From Dryomyza anilis (Eukaryota; Arthropoda; Insecta; Diptera; Dryomyzidae), in the NCBI GenBank assembly GCA_951804985.1, contig OX638131.1, positions 105,544,464 through 105,608,463 of the forward strand: a stretch of DNA of 64,000 nt, read 5' to 3'. Position numbers and translations under genes: made by a program. Below, piece by piece: positions 33,473-45,995 of the stretch. Every line of letters starts with the position of its first letter. Within the stretch, counting starts at the first letter, position 1. The notes beneath the pieces were generated by a model. It had not been told where the DNA came from. It made no database searches and saw only the letters and a program-made list of their open reading frames with translations.

Positions 33473-35118
33473 TATTTACGAATAACATTTTTAAAAAATT
33501 TAAAATCAATTAATTAATATTATTTATTAAAAGCAAATACAATTATTAAAAATGGAAAATTAAATAATTAAATTTTGAATGCTGATACAATTCACATACA
33601 AATTATTTTTACTTTTTCCCAACAAAGCAAAGTAATTGGAAAAAACTAAGTACATAATATAATAAGTAGTGATTTTTTTTAGATTACAGGCATAAATAAA
33701 TTTTATTGAAAATTGATTATTAAAAGAGTACTAAAATTATGTTCACATTGCATATCTTAAAAAGTAGATCAATTAAAAAATTTAATAATTTTGGTAGTTT
33801 GGACTCTCAAGATAACCATAAATCATTTTTGTGTTTATAATAAATCCTAAATGCTACAAAAATATATATAATATTTAGATCCAAATATCTTAAAAACTTA
33901 ATCATTAGTATTAAAATTAGTCTTGCAAATAAAAGGAAAATTGCGCCTGTAGTTTTTTTGGAAAACTAGTTTCTTATGAGATGGTATGTTTTTTTTATTC
34001 TAAAAAATGTTTGACCCTAAGTCTTACATTTCGATAGCTATTTTCTTAAAAACGATACGAAATACAAAAAATGCATAGTATACAATTAAAATCTGCTACC
34101 GCGAATTATATATAATTGATGTGTGGGATATTCATGGCAAACATTTTTCCTTTTTGGTGTTGTTGAGTAGATTAATTAAACATAAAAAAGAGATTTTCTT
34201 ATTATAAACTGACAAAAACTAATTTAAATTCTAATAAATTTTTTTATTTGAAAAATTTTATTTTTTAATAAAACATTGCCGAAATTTTAAAAACCGATTA
34301 AACCGAGTTAAAAAAAGCCAGTTTTCGAGTTTCGGTTTCTGGAAACAAAAACCAAACCGGCGGTTTGTGAAACCGGTTTTTGACATCCCTATAAAAATTT
34401 AAATTTTCATAAAAATAAAGATGTTTTTAATTCTAAAAAATCTAAATTTTGACTCGACATTTTATTTGAAATGTTAGAAATGGAGACACTAAAACAAGAT
34501 CAGTAAATGACAGTTATAAAAAATAAATAACAATTTTAAAATGTACCTACCTTTGTTAAAGTTTCGAGCTCTTTCAGACTCACGGTCTTAGCAGCGATAT
34601 TTGTTTATGCGGCCTTGATGATACTTTGTAGCTGGCAGACATTCGCTGGAGTTTTTGGCGGAGTCCCCCGCATGATTGTTGTTTATATAGAGCTGTTTTG
34701 ATTCGTTATGTTCAAAGTAGTCTTAATCTTCTGCATTTATCAATAAAACAAATATATTTCACGAAATAATGCGACTTATTGCATGAAATTAGAATCCAAT
34801 GACTTCATTTTTTACTCTCACATTTTCACTTTCCAAAACAAATGCACCTTGATTTAAAGATATTAAATGAAACATGTTCACAAATTAAACACAAATTTAA
34901 TTCGATTACGATGATGAATTGGATGATTAAAAACACAACAAAACAACTGATATCTGTCAATAACATTGTGGGGTAGTCACACATAATTCAAAGGGGTACT
35001 CGCTAACTTACTGCTAAAGTTAACAGAAAATAATGGAAAGGTTTTTGGATAAGCCATATGAAAAAAACGAAGACACCATAAGTAAAAAGTAAGTAAAGTC
35101 TGTAGAAATTTTATATAT
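33473..35118. other. AT-rich non-coding stretch with one possible transposon end
   Basis: No gene signal. At 34268-34391 the sequence AACCGATTAAACCGAGTTAA...GGTTTCGGTTTCTGG...AAACCGGTTTTTGACATCCC has CCGGTTT dyads and could be the right end of a DNA element, but no matching left end was found. 34560-34720 is GC-richer and single-copy. Confidence 0.4.
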
Positions 35119-35262
35119 AAGGGCGAGTTTACACGATAGAGAAAATAGCTAGAGATAGAGCAAAATAGAGCAAAAAATTTCATAGAGTTGCTCGGAATGG
35201 AGCTCTACGGTAGATTTTTTTCTCTATCTCTAGCTAATTTCTATATCGTGTATTCGAGCCTT
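35119..35262. mobile_element. 144-bp hairpin MITE with ~38-bp imperfect inverted arms
   Basis: The left arm (AAGGGCGAGTTTACACGATA, then AATAGCTAGAGATAGAG) is complementary with a few mismatches to the right arm (CTCTATCTCTAGCTAATTTC, then TATCGTGTATTCGAGCCTT). About 65 bases of spacer with AGCAAAATAGAGCAAAA separate them. The size and almost full foldback structure fit a MITE; no superfamily assigned. Confidence 0.75.
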
Positions 35263-35570
35263 AAGTGCGATGTGAAATTTCGAATGCATTATTAGCAAAT
35301 ACACCAACCGTTTACAGCAAAGCAATTTTCGAATCTACACCAAAGAAAATAAATATGTATACATAAAACAAATAAGTTACACACCACAAAATTAATTAAA
35401 TCACAAATGTTAAAGCTTGATAATAATTCGGAGCAATTTAGTTGGCCGAAAAAAAAAATATTCCATTTTTGTCTCCGAATTATCTAAATAATCAAAGTAG
35501 ATATAATAAATTGTGAATTTCTTTAAAATAAAAATTTAAAAATAAAATAAAAATTTAACCGAAAATTAAA
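35263..35570. other. AT-rich spacer before the satellite
   Basis: No feature recognised; the last bases grade into the 19-bp satellite through diverged ATTTTCACT words. Confidence 0.4.
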
Positions 35571-38412
35571 ATTTTCACTACTAATTCTATTTTTTTCTCA
35601 TAAACTCATAAAAAAAATTTTTCACAATAAACTTAATTTTTCACTAAAAATTCAAATTTTCACTATAAATTCAATTTTTCACTAAAAATTCAATTTTTCA
35701 CTAAAAATACAATTTTTCACAAAAAATTCAATTTTTCACTAAAAATTCAATTTTTCGATAAAAATTTAATTTTACATTAAAAATTCAATTTTTCACTAAA
35801 AATTCAATTTTTCACTAAAAATTCAATTTTTCACTAAAAATTCAATTTTTCACTAAAAATTCCATTTTTCACTAAAAATTCCATTTTTCACTAAAAATTC
35901 AATTTTTCACTAAAAATTCAATTTTTTACTAAAAATTTAATTCTTCACTAAAAAATTTAATTTTTTCACTAAAAATTCAATTTTTCACTGAAAATTCAAT
36001 TTTTCACTAAAAATTCAATTATCCACTAAAAATTCAATTTTTCACTAAAAATTCAATTTTTCACTAGAAATTCAATTTTTCACTAGAAATTCAATTTTTC
36101 ACTAACAATTCAATTTTTCACTAAAAATTCAATTTTTCACTACAAATTCAATTTTTTACTAAAAATTTAATTCTTCACTAAAAAATTTAATTTTTTCACT
36201 AAAAATTCAAATTTTCACTAAAAATTCAAATTTTCACTAACAATTCAATTTTTCACTAAAAATTCAGTTTTTCACTAAAAATTCAATTTTTCACTAAAAT
36301 TCAATTTTTCACTAAAAATTCAATTTTTCACTAAAAATTCAATTTTTCACTAAAAATTCAATTTTTCACTAAAAATTCAATATTTCACTAAAAATGCAAT
36401 TTTTCACTAAAAATTCAATTTTTTACTATAATTTCAATTTTTCACAAAAACTTCAATTTTTCACTAAAAATTCAAATTTTCACTAAAAATTCAATTTTTC
36501 ACTAAAAGTTCAATTTTTCACTAAAAATTCAAATTTTCACTAAAAATTCAAATTTTCACTAAAAATTCAATTTTTCACTAAAAATTTAATTTTTCACTAA
36601 AAATTCAATTTTTCACTAAAAATTCAATTGGCACTAAAAATTCAATTTTTCACTAAAAATTCAATTTTTCACTAAAAATTTAAATTTAATTTTTCACTAA
36701 AAATTCAATTTTTCACTAAAAATACAATTTTTCACTAAAAAATTCAATTTTTCACTAAAAATTCAATTTTTCACTAAAAATTCAATTTTTCACTAAAAAT
36801 TCAATTTTTCACTAAAAATTCAATTTTTCAATAAAAATTCAATTTTTCACTAAAAATTCAATTTTTCAATAAAAATTCAATTTTTCACTAAAAATTCAAT
36901 TTTTCACTAAAAATTCAATTTTTCACTAAAAATTCAATTTTTCACTAAAAATTCAATTTTTCACTAAAAATTCAATTTTTCACTAAAAATTCAATTTTTC
37001 ACTAAAAATTCAATTTTTCACTAAAAATTCAATTTTTCACTAAAAATTCAATTTTTCACTAAAAATTCAAATTTTCACTATAAATTCAATTTTTCACTAA
37101 AAATTCAATTTTTCACTAAAAATTCAATTTTTCACAAAAAATTCAATTTTTCACTAAAAATTCAATTTTTCGATAAAAATTTAATTTTTCATTAAAAATT
37201 CAATTTTTCGATAAAAATTCAATTTTTCACTAAAAATTCAATTTTTCACTAAAAATTCAATTTTTCACTAAAAATTCAATTTTTCACTAAAAATTCAATT
37301 TTTCACTAAAAATTCAATTTTTCACTAAAAATTCAATTTTTCACTAAAAATTCAATTTTTCACTAAAAATTCAATTTTTCACTAAAAATACAATTTTTCA
37401 CAAAAAATTCAATTTTTCACTAAAAATTCAATTTTTCGATAAAAATTTAATTTTTCATTAAAAATTCAATTTTTCACTAAAAATTCAATATTTCACTAAA
37501 AATTCAATATTTCACTAAAAATTCAATATTTCACTAAAAATTCAATTTTTCACTAAAAATTCAATTTTTCACTAATAATTCAATTTTTCACTAAAAATTC
37601 AATTTTTCACTAAAAATTCAATTTTTTACTAAAAATTCAATATTTCACTAAAAATTCAATATTTCACTAAAAATTCAATTTTTCACTAAAAATTCAATTT
37701 TGCACTAAAAATTCAATTTTTCACTAAAAATTCAATTTTTCACTAAAAATTCAATTTTTCACTAATAATTCAATTTTTCACTAAAAATTAAATTTTTCAC
37801 TAAAAATTCAATTTTTCACTAAAAATTCAATTTTTCACTAAAAATTCAATTTTTCACTAAAAATTCAATTTTTCACTAAAAATTCAATTTTTCACTAAAA
37901 ATTCAATTTTTCACTAAAAATTCAATTTTTCACTAAAAATTCAATTTTGCACTAAAAATTCAATTTTTCACTAAAAATTCAATTTTTCACTATAAATTCA
38001 AATTTTCACTAAAAATTCAAATTACACTAAAAATTCAAATTATCACTAAAAAAATTTAAATTTTCACTAAAAATTAAATTTTTCACTAAAAATTCAAATT
38101 TTCACTAAAAATTCAAATTTTCACTAAAAATTCAAATTTTCACTAGAAATTAAATTTTTCACTAAAAAAACAATTTTTCACTAAAAATTCAATTTTTCAC
38201 TAAAAATTCAATTTTTCAATAAAAATTCAATTTTTCACTAAAAATTAATTTTTTCACTAAAAATTGAATTTTTCACTAAAAAATTCAATTTTTCACTAAA
38301 AATTCAATTTTTCACTAAAAATTCAATTTTTCACTAAAAATTCAATTTTTCACTAAAAATTCAATTTTTCACTAAAAATTAATTTTTTTTACAAAAAAAC
38401 CAATTTTTACTA
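35571..38412 (+). repeat. 19-bp satellite array, unit TTTTTCACTAAAAATTCAA
   Basis: About 2.84 kb, close to 150 tandem units. Most units match exactly. The edges are more diverged, and variants (TTTTCGATAAAAATTTAA, ATATTTCACT, TTGCACT, TTCACTAGAAA) are scattered or grouped. Every frame is closed by TAA/TAG, so it is non-coding. Unit edges AAAAATT and AATTTTT are complementary, so each unit can form a short dyad with its neighbour. Confidence 0.97.
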
Positions 38413-39827
38413 AAAATATAAATAAAATGGCAATTACATCTTTAATGTTTTTGATATAATACTATTAATTTAATAGTATGTAAAAGAATATTTCCAGAAA
38501 AACTCACAATTAATTTCATAGTATTCAATATTTTTAAATAGTATTTGTAGTAAATATTAATAGTATTTATATATAATTTTAAAACAAACAAAAATATTAA
38601 TAATTTTTTAAATTCGGTTTTAAAAATGTGTCAGAGGGGTAATAAATGGGTTTCGCACATTTTGATTAAAAATATCCGATTGACTGCATTTTTAACAAAA
38701 GAATTATTTATGCATGGTAGGCATATAAACGACTTGAGTGACCATGGGTTGTATCGCTGAACTTTTAGCCCAAAGTGCCGAACAATCAAGTTGTCACAAT
38801 AACTTAACCAAAAAAGTAAAAGGTCAGATCAAAATTGAAACAACCAACCGATAGCACCAGTCGGAATGAATAAAAAAAAACTACAAAAGGGTAATTTTTA
38901 TTTTATTTCATCATTTTGAAAGAGGAGAAATGCGCGCGAAAACATTACGGAATATCGGATAAAATCATCGTAAATTTTAAATTTAAATAAATATGCATTT
39001 TATTGAGGTATCATGCAGACGAAATTACAATAAAGCACATGTAATTGTGCGTTAAAACATATTTTATTTTATGACCATAATCAACATGGCAATAATGATC
39101 AGCAACATCATCATCATCATCATTTGATACAGCCGATCAAGATATTTACACGCCTGTTGCATAAAGCCGCAGATTTTTTTTTAGAGCCGTACAATTTTCA
39201 GCGCCCGATAGAGCGCCAAAATCATTTGCTGCAACTCTCATGTCAAGCGGCAATTTAAGCCACAACAAATCGCCATTAAATGGCTTAAATACACAATAAT
39301 ATAGTACAATAACAACCAGCACCATACGATGATCTTAATGGCGACCGCGACCAATCTAAATAAAATTATAATCATGGGTTTTGCAAAGATCGATTTTAAA
39401 TGTTGTTTCTGGCATTTATAAGTGTTGTGCATTGCGGAAATTGAAACATATATGTTGTGGCTGATATTTATTTAAAGTAAAAGTTAAAGCGCATCCTTGT
39501 GTTTTATTGTAGGCCCCCATAATCGGTGACCCACATCATCATCCTCATCATGTGGTATGATGTATGGCAGCAAATTTGTTCAATTCAATTATACTGTTTT
39601 TGGTGGGCAGGCAGCCCATTTAACGTAACGTAATGCAAAGCAAAACATAACGTAAATAAAACATTTATCAGAGCATTTAGTAGTTGGGCTGAATTTTTGA
39701 CGGTTGATAAATTAACAAATCCAACGTAAATTGGTGCTGCTTTCTGACAAATAATTATGATATAACTGTTAAGTTATAAAATATTTCAAATTCTTGAGAT
39801 TAAAATACATAAATAAACAAATAAATA
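38413..39827. other. Non-coding stretch with a GC-balanced island
   Basis: 38690-38900 and 39080-39720 are single-copy and less AT-rich, with an ATC triplet run at about 39100-39125. The 64-codon minus-strand frame at 39238-39432 has no domain. Possible regulatory DNA; no specific site claimed. Confidence 0.4.
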
Positions 39828-40098
39828 CAGATAAAATAGAGATTTGTTGCGTCAACCAACTCTTTGTCGAAACCAACCTACTCGGTTCCCTCAACCACGT
39901 ACTCAATTGTTAACATAAAATTTCGAACAGTTTTAGAACAATTTCAAACAGTTTGATAACAATTTGGCGTATGTATGCGCCAACCGAATAAGGCAATTCC
40001 AAAAACAAATTTGTAGAAAATTCGTTTTAACCGAATGGAGTTGGTTGTTATAACTAAATGTTGCTCCTTTTAACCCCATGCCAAAAGAGAACTTTTTT
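39828..40098 (+). mobile_element. K-family MITE, copy 1
   Basis: ACAGATAAAATAGAGATTTG, then GCGTCAACCAACTC, ...ACCGAATGGAGTTGGTTGTT, ending CATGCCAAAAGAGAACTTTT. Same order as the other K copies, with diverged ends. Confidence 0.8.
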
Positions 40099-40686
40099 AG
40101 ACAAATTAATAAATTAAATACTAAATATTAAAAAATACCAATACCCAATAAAACAAGAAATTGTTTTCCGATAGTCAGACCATAAATCAGTTCTACATAA
40201 TTCGTAGGTGCCGATTTTGACTGCATACTCAGTTGCTTTACTACTACGTTGCGGTTTTAAGAAAATTTTTGTAGACATTTTAGGCTCTTCATTGCCTTTT
40301 TAGATTATAAAAACACCTCCCCACACAATAAATTTTCCCAAAAACTTTAAACGCAATTTTTCTTTTACTTTACAAATCTAATTACAATATTTAAAAAATG
40401 CCAAAATGTTCATATTCCTTTAAGATATTTGTCTCTAAACTAAAACATTTTTGAATTTTTTAGATTATTTTTGGATGATTTTTTTAGCATTTCCTATATA
40501 ATCGTAAATTATAAAATGGTTTATGGCATAGAGCATAGTCCAAACTAACGATAAAATTACTAATTTTTTTCCATCGATTTTAATTTTTAAGGTATGCCAT
40601 ATCAACACAGTTTTCGTCAAAAAATGTTAAAATGCATAGATGTTTGTATATTTTTCATATAAATGACTCAAAATTGCAGTTTTTAC
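40099..40686. other. AT-rich spacer, nothing recognised
   Basis: No repeat family or coding signal seen. Confidence 0.4.
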
Positions 40687-40938
40687 CACACACAGAATAG
40701 AGATTTGATGCGCCAACCAACTTATTCGGTTCTCTCAACCACTTAGTGGGTTGTTTTTGTCAAAATGAAAAGAAATGTAGTTTGTACTGCAACCAAAATG
40801 TTTTAGAACAATTTAGTACAGATTTGAAACCATTAGGAGAGTGTATCGACTAATATTTCAAGTGTATAGGCTAATATGGCAGTTCTGCCAGCATTTCATT
40901 ATTCCAACCTCATGCCAAAGGAGGATCTTCTCTGTATG
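40687..40938 (+). mobile_element. K-family MITE, copy 2
   Basis: Starts CACACACAGAATAGAGATTT and ends ATGCCAAAGGAGGATCTTC; internally deleted relative to copy 6 (about 250 against 300 bases). Confidence 0.8.
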
Positions 40939-41051
40939 CAGAAGTTTTCACAAAAAGAAATGATTGGATTAATTAATGTCCAAGCTAACGATTAAAAATG
41001 TTAACTATAATCTTTACGTACGACACTTTGAAGTGTGGCCCTATCGAAAGT

Positions 41052-41273
41052 TATATATAGAATACATATAGAATAGAAATTTGTTGCCCAACCATCTTTT
41101 TCGCTTCTCTCAACCGCTTAGTCTGCTGTTTTTGTCAAAATGAAAAGAAATATAGTTTGTACTGCAACCAATTTCGAACTGTTTTGGAACAATTTAGTAC
41201 AGATTTAGAACCATTAGGAATGTGTATAGACTAATATTTCACTACTACTAATGGCAGCTCCGTTTGCAAGTGT
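41052..41273 (+). mobile_element. K-family MITE, copy 3 (first half of a local tandem duplication)
   Basis: From TATATATAGAATACATATAG through AATTTGTTGCCCAACCATC to GGCAGCTCCGTTTGCAAG; almost identical to the first ~220 bases of copy 4, which follows directly. The right terminal part is missing. Confidence 0.8.
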
Positions 41274-41594
41274 GTAGTTTTATATAGAATACATATAGAA
41301 TAGAAATTTGTTGCCCAACCAACTTTTTCGCTTCTCTCAACCGCTTAGTCTGCTGTTTTTGTCAAAATGAAAAGAAATATAGTTTGTACTGCAACCAATT
41401 TCGAACTGTTTTGGAACAATATAGTACAGATTTAGAACCATTAGGAATGTGTATAGACTAATATTTCACTACGACAAATGGCAGCTCCGTTTGCAAATTT
41501 GTAGACAATTCAATTTAATCGAATTATGTTAGTCGGTACAACTAACTTTTTCGTTCCTCCAACCCAATGCCAAAAGAGGACTTTTCTGAGTGTT
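41274..41594 (+). mobile_element. K-family MITE, copy 4
   Basis: Begins TATAGAATACATATAGAATA and extends to the right end ATGCCAAAAGAGGACTTTTC. It shares with copy 3 the substitutions GCCCAACC and TTAGTCTGCTG, so the two arose by local duplication. Confidence 0.8.
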
Positions 41595-42250
41595 CTGTTT
41601 AAAATTGTTCATCGCTTCATCAAGATGGCTACCCTTTGATGCTGATCATTTGATTAGTATCTGAACTTGTGGAAATAATAATATCGATAAATATAAACCT
41701 TTTAGCATACTTTTCGTTGATTTACTGAAAATGCTCCAGAATCTACCATACAAACAATCGATTTGTCACGGACAATGAAGCAGCAAAATCATTTGCAATT
41801 ATAGCTAATATCATGATCTTCTTAATGTTGCACAGTTCCAATATTACCGCAGTCAGTCATTCAACCAATCGGAGCCATTCAAGTCATTCGAGTCATTGTT
41901 GTTACTACGCTAATTTTTCGTCTAGTCGTCGTCATCGTCGACAACGTGATCGCTCTATTGCTACTCTGGCAGGAACTACTGGGCAGGAAGCAACTAAGTT
42001 TATCGCGATCTCTGACTGTAGTGGCGAATGTAATTTTATTTGTCAAATTACCACGAAGCTCAATGTTTGATGTTGTAACATAATTGGTTGGCAATAACAA
42101 TTTGTGCTATAATGGTGTTGACTGTTTGATTGCCGGTGGTCTACTCTCTAGATTGATAGGTTGTAGTGGAGGACCACGACTAGCTAAATTGAGTTACTTG
42201 CGAATGTATTTAATTAATTGAGTTGGGTTGACATTTAAAAGACATTTGTA
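41595..42250. other. Low-repeat, GC-balanced stretch between K copies
   Basis: Contains ATTCGAGTCATTG and CGTCGTCATCGTCG tracts and frames of 73-85 codons on both strands without recognisable domains. No transposon signature. Confidence 0.4.
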
Positions 42251-42502
42251 CACACAGAAAAGTCCTACCTTAGCATGAGATTGGAATAACGAAAATGTTA
42301 GTTGTAACCACCAACTTCATTCGGTTAAGATGTATTTGTTGGCGAAACTGCTATATTTGATTGGCGCTTGAAATTGAATTGTTCTAACTCCAAACTCCAA
42401 CACTTTTAGTTTTGACTGTGAGAACTGACTACGAGGTTGAGAGAACCGAATAAGTGGGTTGGGTAAGAGTTGGTTGGCGCAATAAATCTCTATTCTGTGT
42501 GT
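42251..42502 (-). mobile_element. K-family MITE, copy 5
   Basis: Preceded by TA and starting CACACAGAAAAGTCCTACC; ends AATCTCTATTCTGTGTG followed by TA. One of the best copies for the TA-flanked ends CACACAGAA/TTCTGTGTG. Confidence 0.85.
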
Positions 42503-42634
42503 AGAAATTAAAAAAAAAGAATACAAAAAAAGTTAGTTTAAATTATGGCTTCAATACCAAATAGAAGCCCTTTTAGAGCCGTAACATGTTGAACATATAA
42601 CGGGTCGATTTAAGCATTAGAAAATAATATAATT

Positions 42635-42932
42635 ACACACAGAAAAATCCTCTTTTTGCATGAGGTTGGAAGAATGAAAAAGTTAGTTGTACCAACCAAC
42701 TTCATTCGGGTAAATCGAATGGTTTACAAGTTTGTTGACGGAACTGCCATATTAGCCTATACACATGAAATATTAGTCGATACAAGCTCCAAATTGTTCT
42801 CAATCTGTACTAAATTGTTCAAAACAGTTCGAAATTGGTTGCAGTACAAATTACAACTTTGGAAATAACAACCGAATAAACGTTTAAGAGAACCGAATAC
42901 GTTGGTTGGCGTAACAAATCTCTATTCTGTTT
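42635..42932 (-). mobile_element. K-family MITE, copy 6
   Basis: Preceded by TTA; CACACAGAAAAATCCTCTTT through TTGCATGAGGTTGG, TACCAACCAACTTCATTCGG and GCCTATACACATGAAATATT to AATCTCTATTCTGTTTG. At ~298 bp it is close to full length and can serve as family reference. A 70-codon frame here is not kept in other copies. Confidence 0.85.
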
Positions 42933-44165
42933 GCATCAGTTACCTATCATAGCCCTAGACTCAATTTCAATTATGGTATTGCCTTTCATTGCCTAATCAA
43001 CTAGTATAGCGTGTAATACATATATTGAAATCTTTACCATGTTTATGTATGTTGATTGATACTTGCAAAGATTTAATAATTTCTCAAATGAATATGGATG
43101 CGTATCGTCGTCATCGTGAGCAACATAGTGCATATTTCAAGGGAATTGTCCACAAAAGGTAACTTTGTTTTCATTACCGCTGGTACCACAATGTCTGCCA
43201 AATGTTCCCACTTTTTTTTTAATATAATTGTTTTTTTTTAGAGCTTTCAGTCTACACTTATATGGGCTGTTAGGATATTGTCAATGCTTATTGTGGATTT
43301 TTACTTAAAATGGCTTATTAGAGGAACGCAGCAGAAAGTAAAACAAAGTAAAGTTTCTCATGAAAAAAATTAAAATATATTGTTGGAAAAAAAAAACAGA
43401 GTTTTATATGGTGTATCATGCGAGGAAGTTCGCATTTAAGAGTGATCATCAGCGCAGATGTTGCTTTTTTTCAGCGAAAGTTGTGCTAAAGCAGATCCAA
43501 TCGAGACAAGTATGAATTGTTGGTTGGCTGGTTGGCTGGTTGGTCTTTGAAACACAATACAACTCTTGCTCTTCTGCTGCTGCAGTTTGTTGTTCTAATC
43601 AAAACGCACTGATCTTGCAAAAACCTTTCAATAAACAACAAAACAAGCCAACCACCAAATTAGGTATTCATCAAGCATACTGTGATTTGTAACAATTTAT
43701 GGTCCGTTGTATGCTGCATCATCTTGACCAAAAGAACAGGGCACAAAACTCTGGTAAAATGCGTGCAATGGCGCAGCAGCAGCCAATGAGGCGGCAGTTT
43801 GCAGCAACTGCGTCAACTGTGATCATCAAAAAAGGATTTCTTTAAAGTAACCACATCAACTACAACTACTTATCGATCATGAGTCATACGTAGTACTGTT
43901 GTGGTTCATGCACAACTATTGCTCGTTCCTCCATGGCTCACGTTGCACAAATATAGCAATAAACGGATCTGTAGGCTCATTCGAACATACTACATACTAT
44001 TATGATCATGTTTAATTCATACATTGCGGAAGATAACTTAGTAGGATTTCCCAGAATAAACAACAACGACGACCATAATGCACTTAAAGTCGGTAGATAT
44101 TTCTAATGAAATTGTTCACGGAATGTTATTTAAAATGTTCAAATATCTGGTAAACTGTGCTTTAT
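42933..44165. other. Low-repeat stretch between K copies
   Basis: Single-copy sequence, GC-balanced at 43420-44080, with GGTTGGCTGGTTGGCTGG at about 43520. No gene-like open frame. Possible regulatory island, unproven. Confidence 0.4.
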
Positions 44166-44456
44166 ACACACAGAAAAATCCTCTTTTTGCATGAGGTTGG
44201 AAGAGCAAAAATGTTGTACCAACTAACTTCATTCGGTTAAATCGAATTGTCTACAAATTTGTTTGCCGTAACTGCAATATTCGGTTGGCACTTGAAATAT
44301 AAGCATACTCACACTCCCAATGGTTCTAAATATGTACTAAATTGTTCTAAGACAGTTCGAAATTGGCTGTAGTCCAAATTTCATCTCTTAGCTGTTAAGA
44401 GATTCGAAAAACTTTGTTGGGCAAAGATTTGGTTGGAGCAACAAATTTTGTTTGTA
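44166..44456 (-). mobile_element. K-family MITE, copy 7
   Basis: Starts TA-CACACAGAAAAATCCTC, then TTGTACCAACTAACTTCATT and GTTCGAAATTGGCTGTAG; the right end is diverged (GAGCAACAAATTTTGTTTG). Confidence 0.8.
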
Positions 44457-44608
44457 GTTCTTTTATTAATTTGCATTTACGAGTTATAGATCTAGAATCC
44501 CAATAAATCATGATTTGTTTAAACATACAAATGATACAAATTGTTTGCAACATATATAACTTGATTCAGTTTAACTTAATGCTTTATCTTACAAACAAAT
44601 AATATCTC

Positions 44609-44886
44609 CACAGCGCAAAATACTCTTTTGGCAGAAGGTTGGTAGAACGAAACAGTTAGTTGTACCAACTAACTTCATTCGGTTAAATTGAATTGTCTAC
44701 AAATTTATTGATGAAACTTCCAAAATAGGATGGCGCTTGACAATTATCATATACACATTCCTAATGGTTGTAGTCCGAAATTGGTTGTAGTCCAAATTAC
44801 AACTCTTTTAGTTTTGACAATAACAACCGAATAAGCAGTTAAGAGAACCGAATAAGTAGGCGTAACCAATCTCTATTCTGTGTGTT
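44609..44886 (-). mobile_element. K-family MITE, copy 8
   Basis: Left end diverged (CACAGCGCAAAATACTCTTT); right end AATCTCTATTCTGTGTG intact. Confidence 0.8.
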
Positions 44887-44979
44887 AAATCGATTTTCGT
44901 TCACATTTTTATATAAGGACACTCACATAAAAGTTAATTATCTCTCTTGTATTGAATGTTGCAATATGTCAAATCAAAC

Positions 44980-45109
44980 ATAACATAAAATCCTCTTTTG
45001 ACTTGAGGTTGGAAGCACGAAATGGTAAGTTTTAACAACCAACTCAATTCGGTTAAAACCATTTTACTACGATATTAGATTATAAACACAAATCTCTATT
45101 CAGTGCGTA
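44980..45109 (-). mobile_element. K-family MITE, copy 9 (internally deleted)
   Basis: ATAAAATCCTCTTTTGACTT, GAGGTTGGAAGCACGAAATG, AACCAACTCAATTCGG, then directly ACAAATCTCTATTCAGTG. Only ~130 bases remain. Confidence 0.7.
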
Positions 45110-45179
45110 TGAATAAAAACGAGCTTGCCACTCAAAATATTTGTACGTACAATTGGAGTCAAAATATTTCGATTTCATA

Positions 45180-45833
45180 CACGAAAAATATTGAACGTAA
45201 ATATAGCAACTGAGATTAATTGATACAAAATAATTAAATTTAATAGTATAATTCAAATTCTTTCAGGGTTGGAATATATGCTAAAGTACATTTATAGAAT
45301 ATACACCAACCGACAGTTTTATATTCACTACACAGTTTTACATCCACTACACAGTTTTACATCCACTATACAGTTTTACATTCACTACACAGTATTACAG
45401 GTTATGTTGTACCGATCATATTTTACTTTGTTTCATCGCATTAAGTGTTCAACACTCTGTTCGTTGAGTCGTTTTTCCGTACGTATATCATGACTTTGAT
45501 ATTCCTCTGTTATATTTGTGTTTAACATTGCCCTTTCATTATTCGCGGGTAGTTAGTATAGTAATATAATGTAATTATAATATATAATAAGAAAAAATAA
45601 TTGTATGTAGATAAAATATAAAATAAGAAAAAATAATTAAAAAGGATAAAAACATGTTTTCCATCAGGTGTGTTGTTTAATTTTCATTAATTTTTGTTTA
45701 ATTAATTTATTAATTGATATGGTTTAATATTTAATCAATTCAATTAAACGTCATATCGGCGACGAAACTATTAAAAATTAATTGTATTCATAATTTTTTT
45801 TGCTATATTTACACATATATATTTTTGTCTGTG
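45180..45833. mobile_element. N-family TA-flanked element, copy 2
   Basis: Left end TA-CACGAAAAATATTGAACG, then TAAATATAGCAA; right end TTGCTATATTTACACATA...TTTTTGTCTGTG-TA. The arms GTAAATATAGCAA/TTGCTATATTTAC are inverted repeats and resemble the N copy at 46843-47606. It contains a 19-bp minisatellite. A 74-codon frame covers the minisatellite and is not a gene. Confidence 0.65.
45321..45392 (+). repeat. Short 19-bp tandem repeat, unit CACTACACAGTTTTACATC
   Basis: Four units plus partials inside the N element. Not related in sequence to the large 19-bp satellite. Confidence 0.9.
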
Positions 45834-45855
45834 TACTTAAAATCTTTAACCATTT

Positions 45856-45995
45856 CACACAGAAAAAATATTCATATTGATGAATTTTGTTCTGAAGAAC
45901 AATTCATAATATTTATCACTACAAAACATCAATATTATGAATTTATTATCAATTTAATGAATCATAGAAAAGTGTTCTTCAATTTGATGACGTGT
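45856..45995. mobile_element. P-family element, short copy
   Basis: CACACAGAAAAAATATTCAT, TTGATGAATTTTGTTCTGA, CATCAATATTATGAATTT, AGTGTTCTTCAATTTGATGA. About 140 bases. Confidence 0.6.

Noticed and set aside
35571..38412. CRISPR-like array
   Set aside because: There are no spacers; the 19-base units are directly contiguous, and the sequence is clearly eukaryotic.
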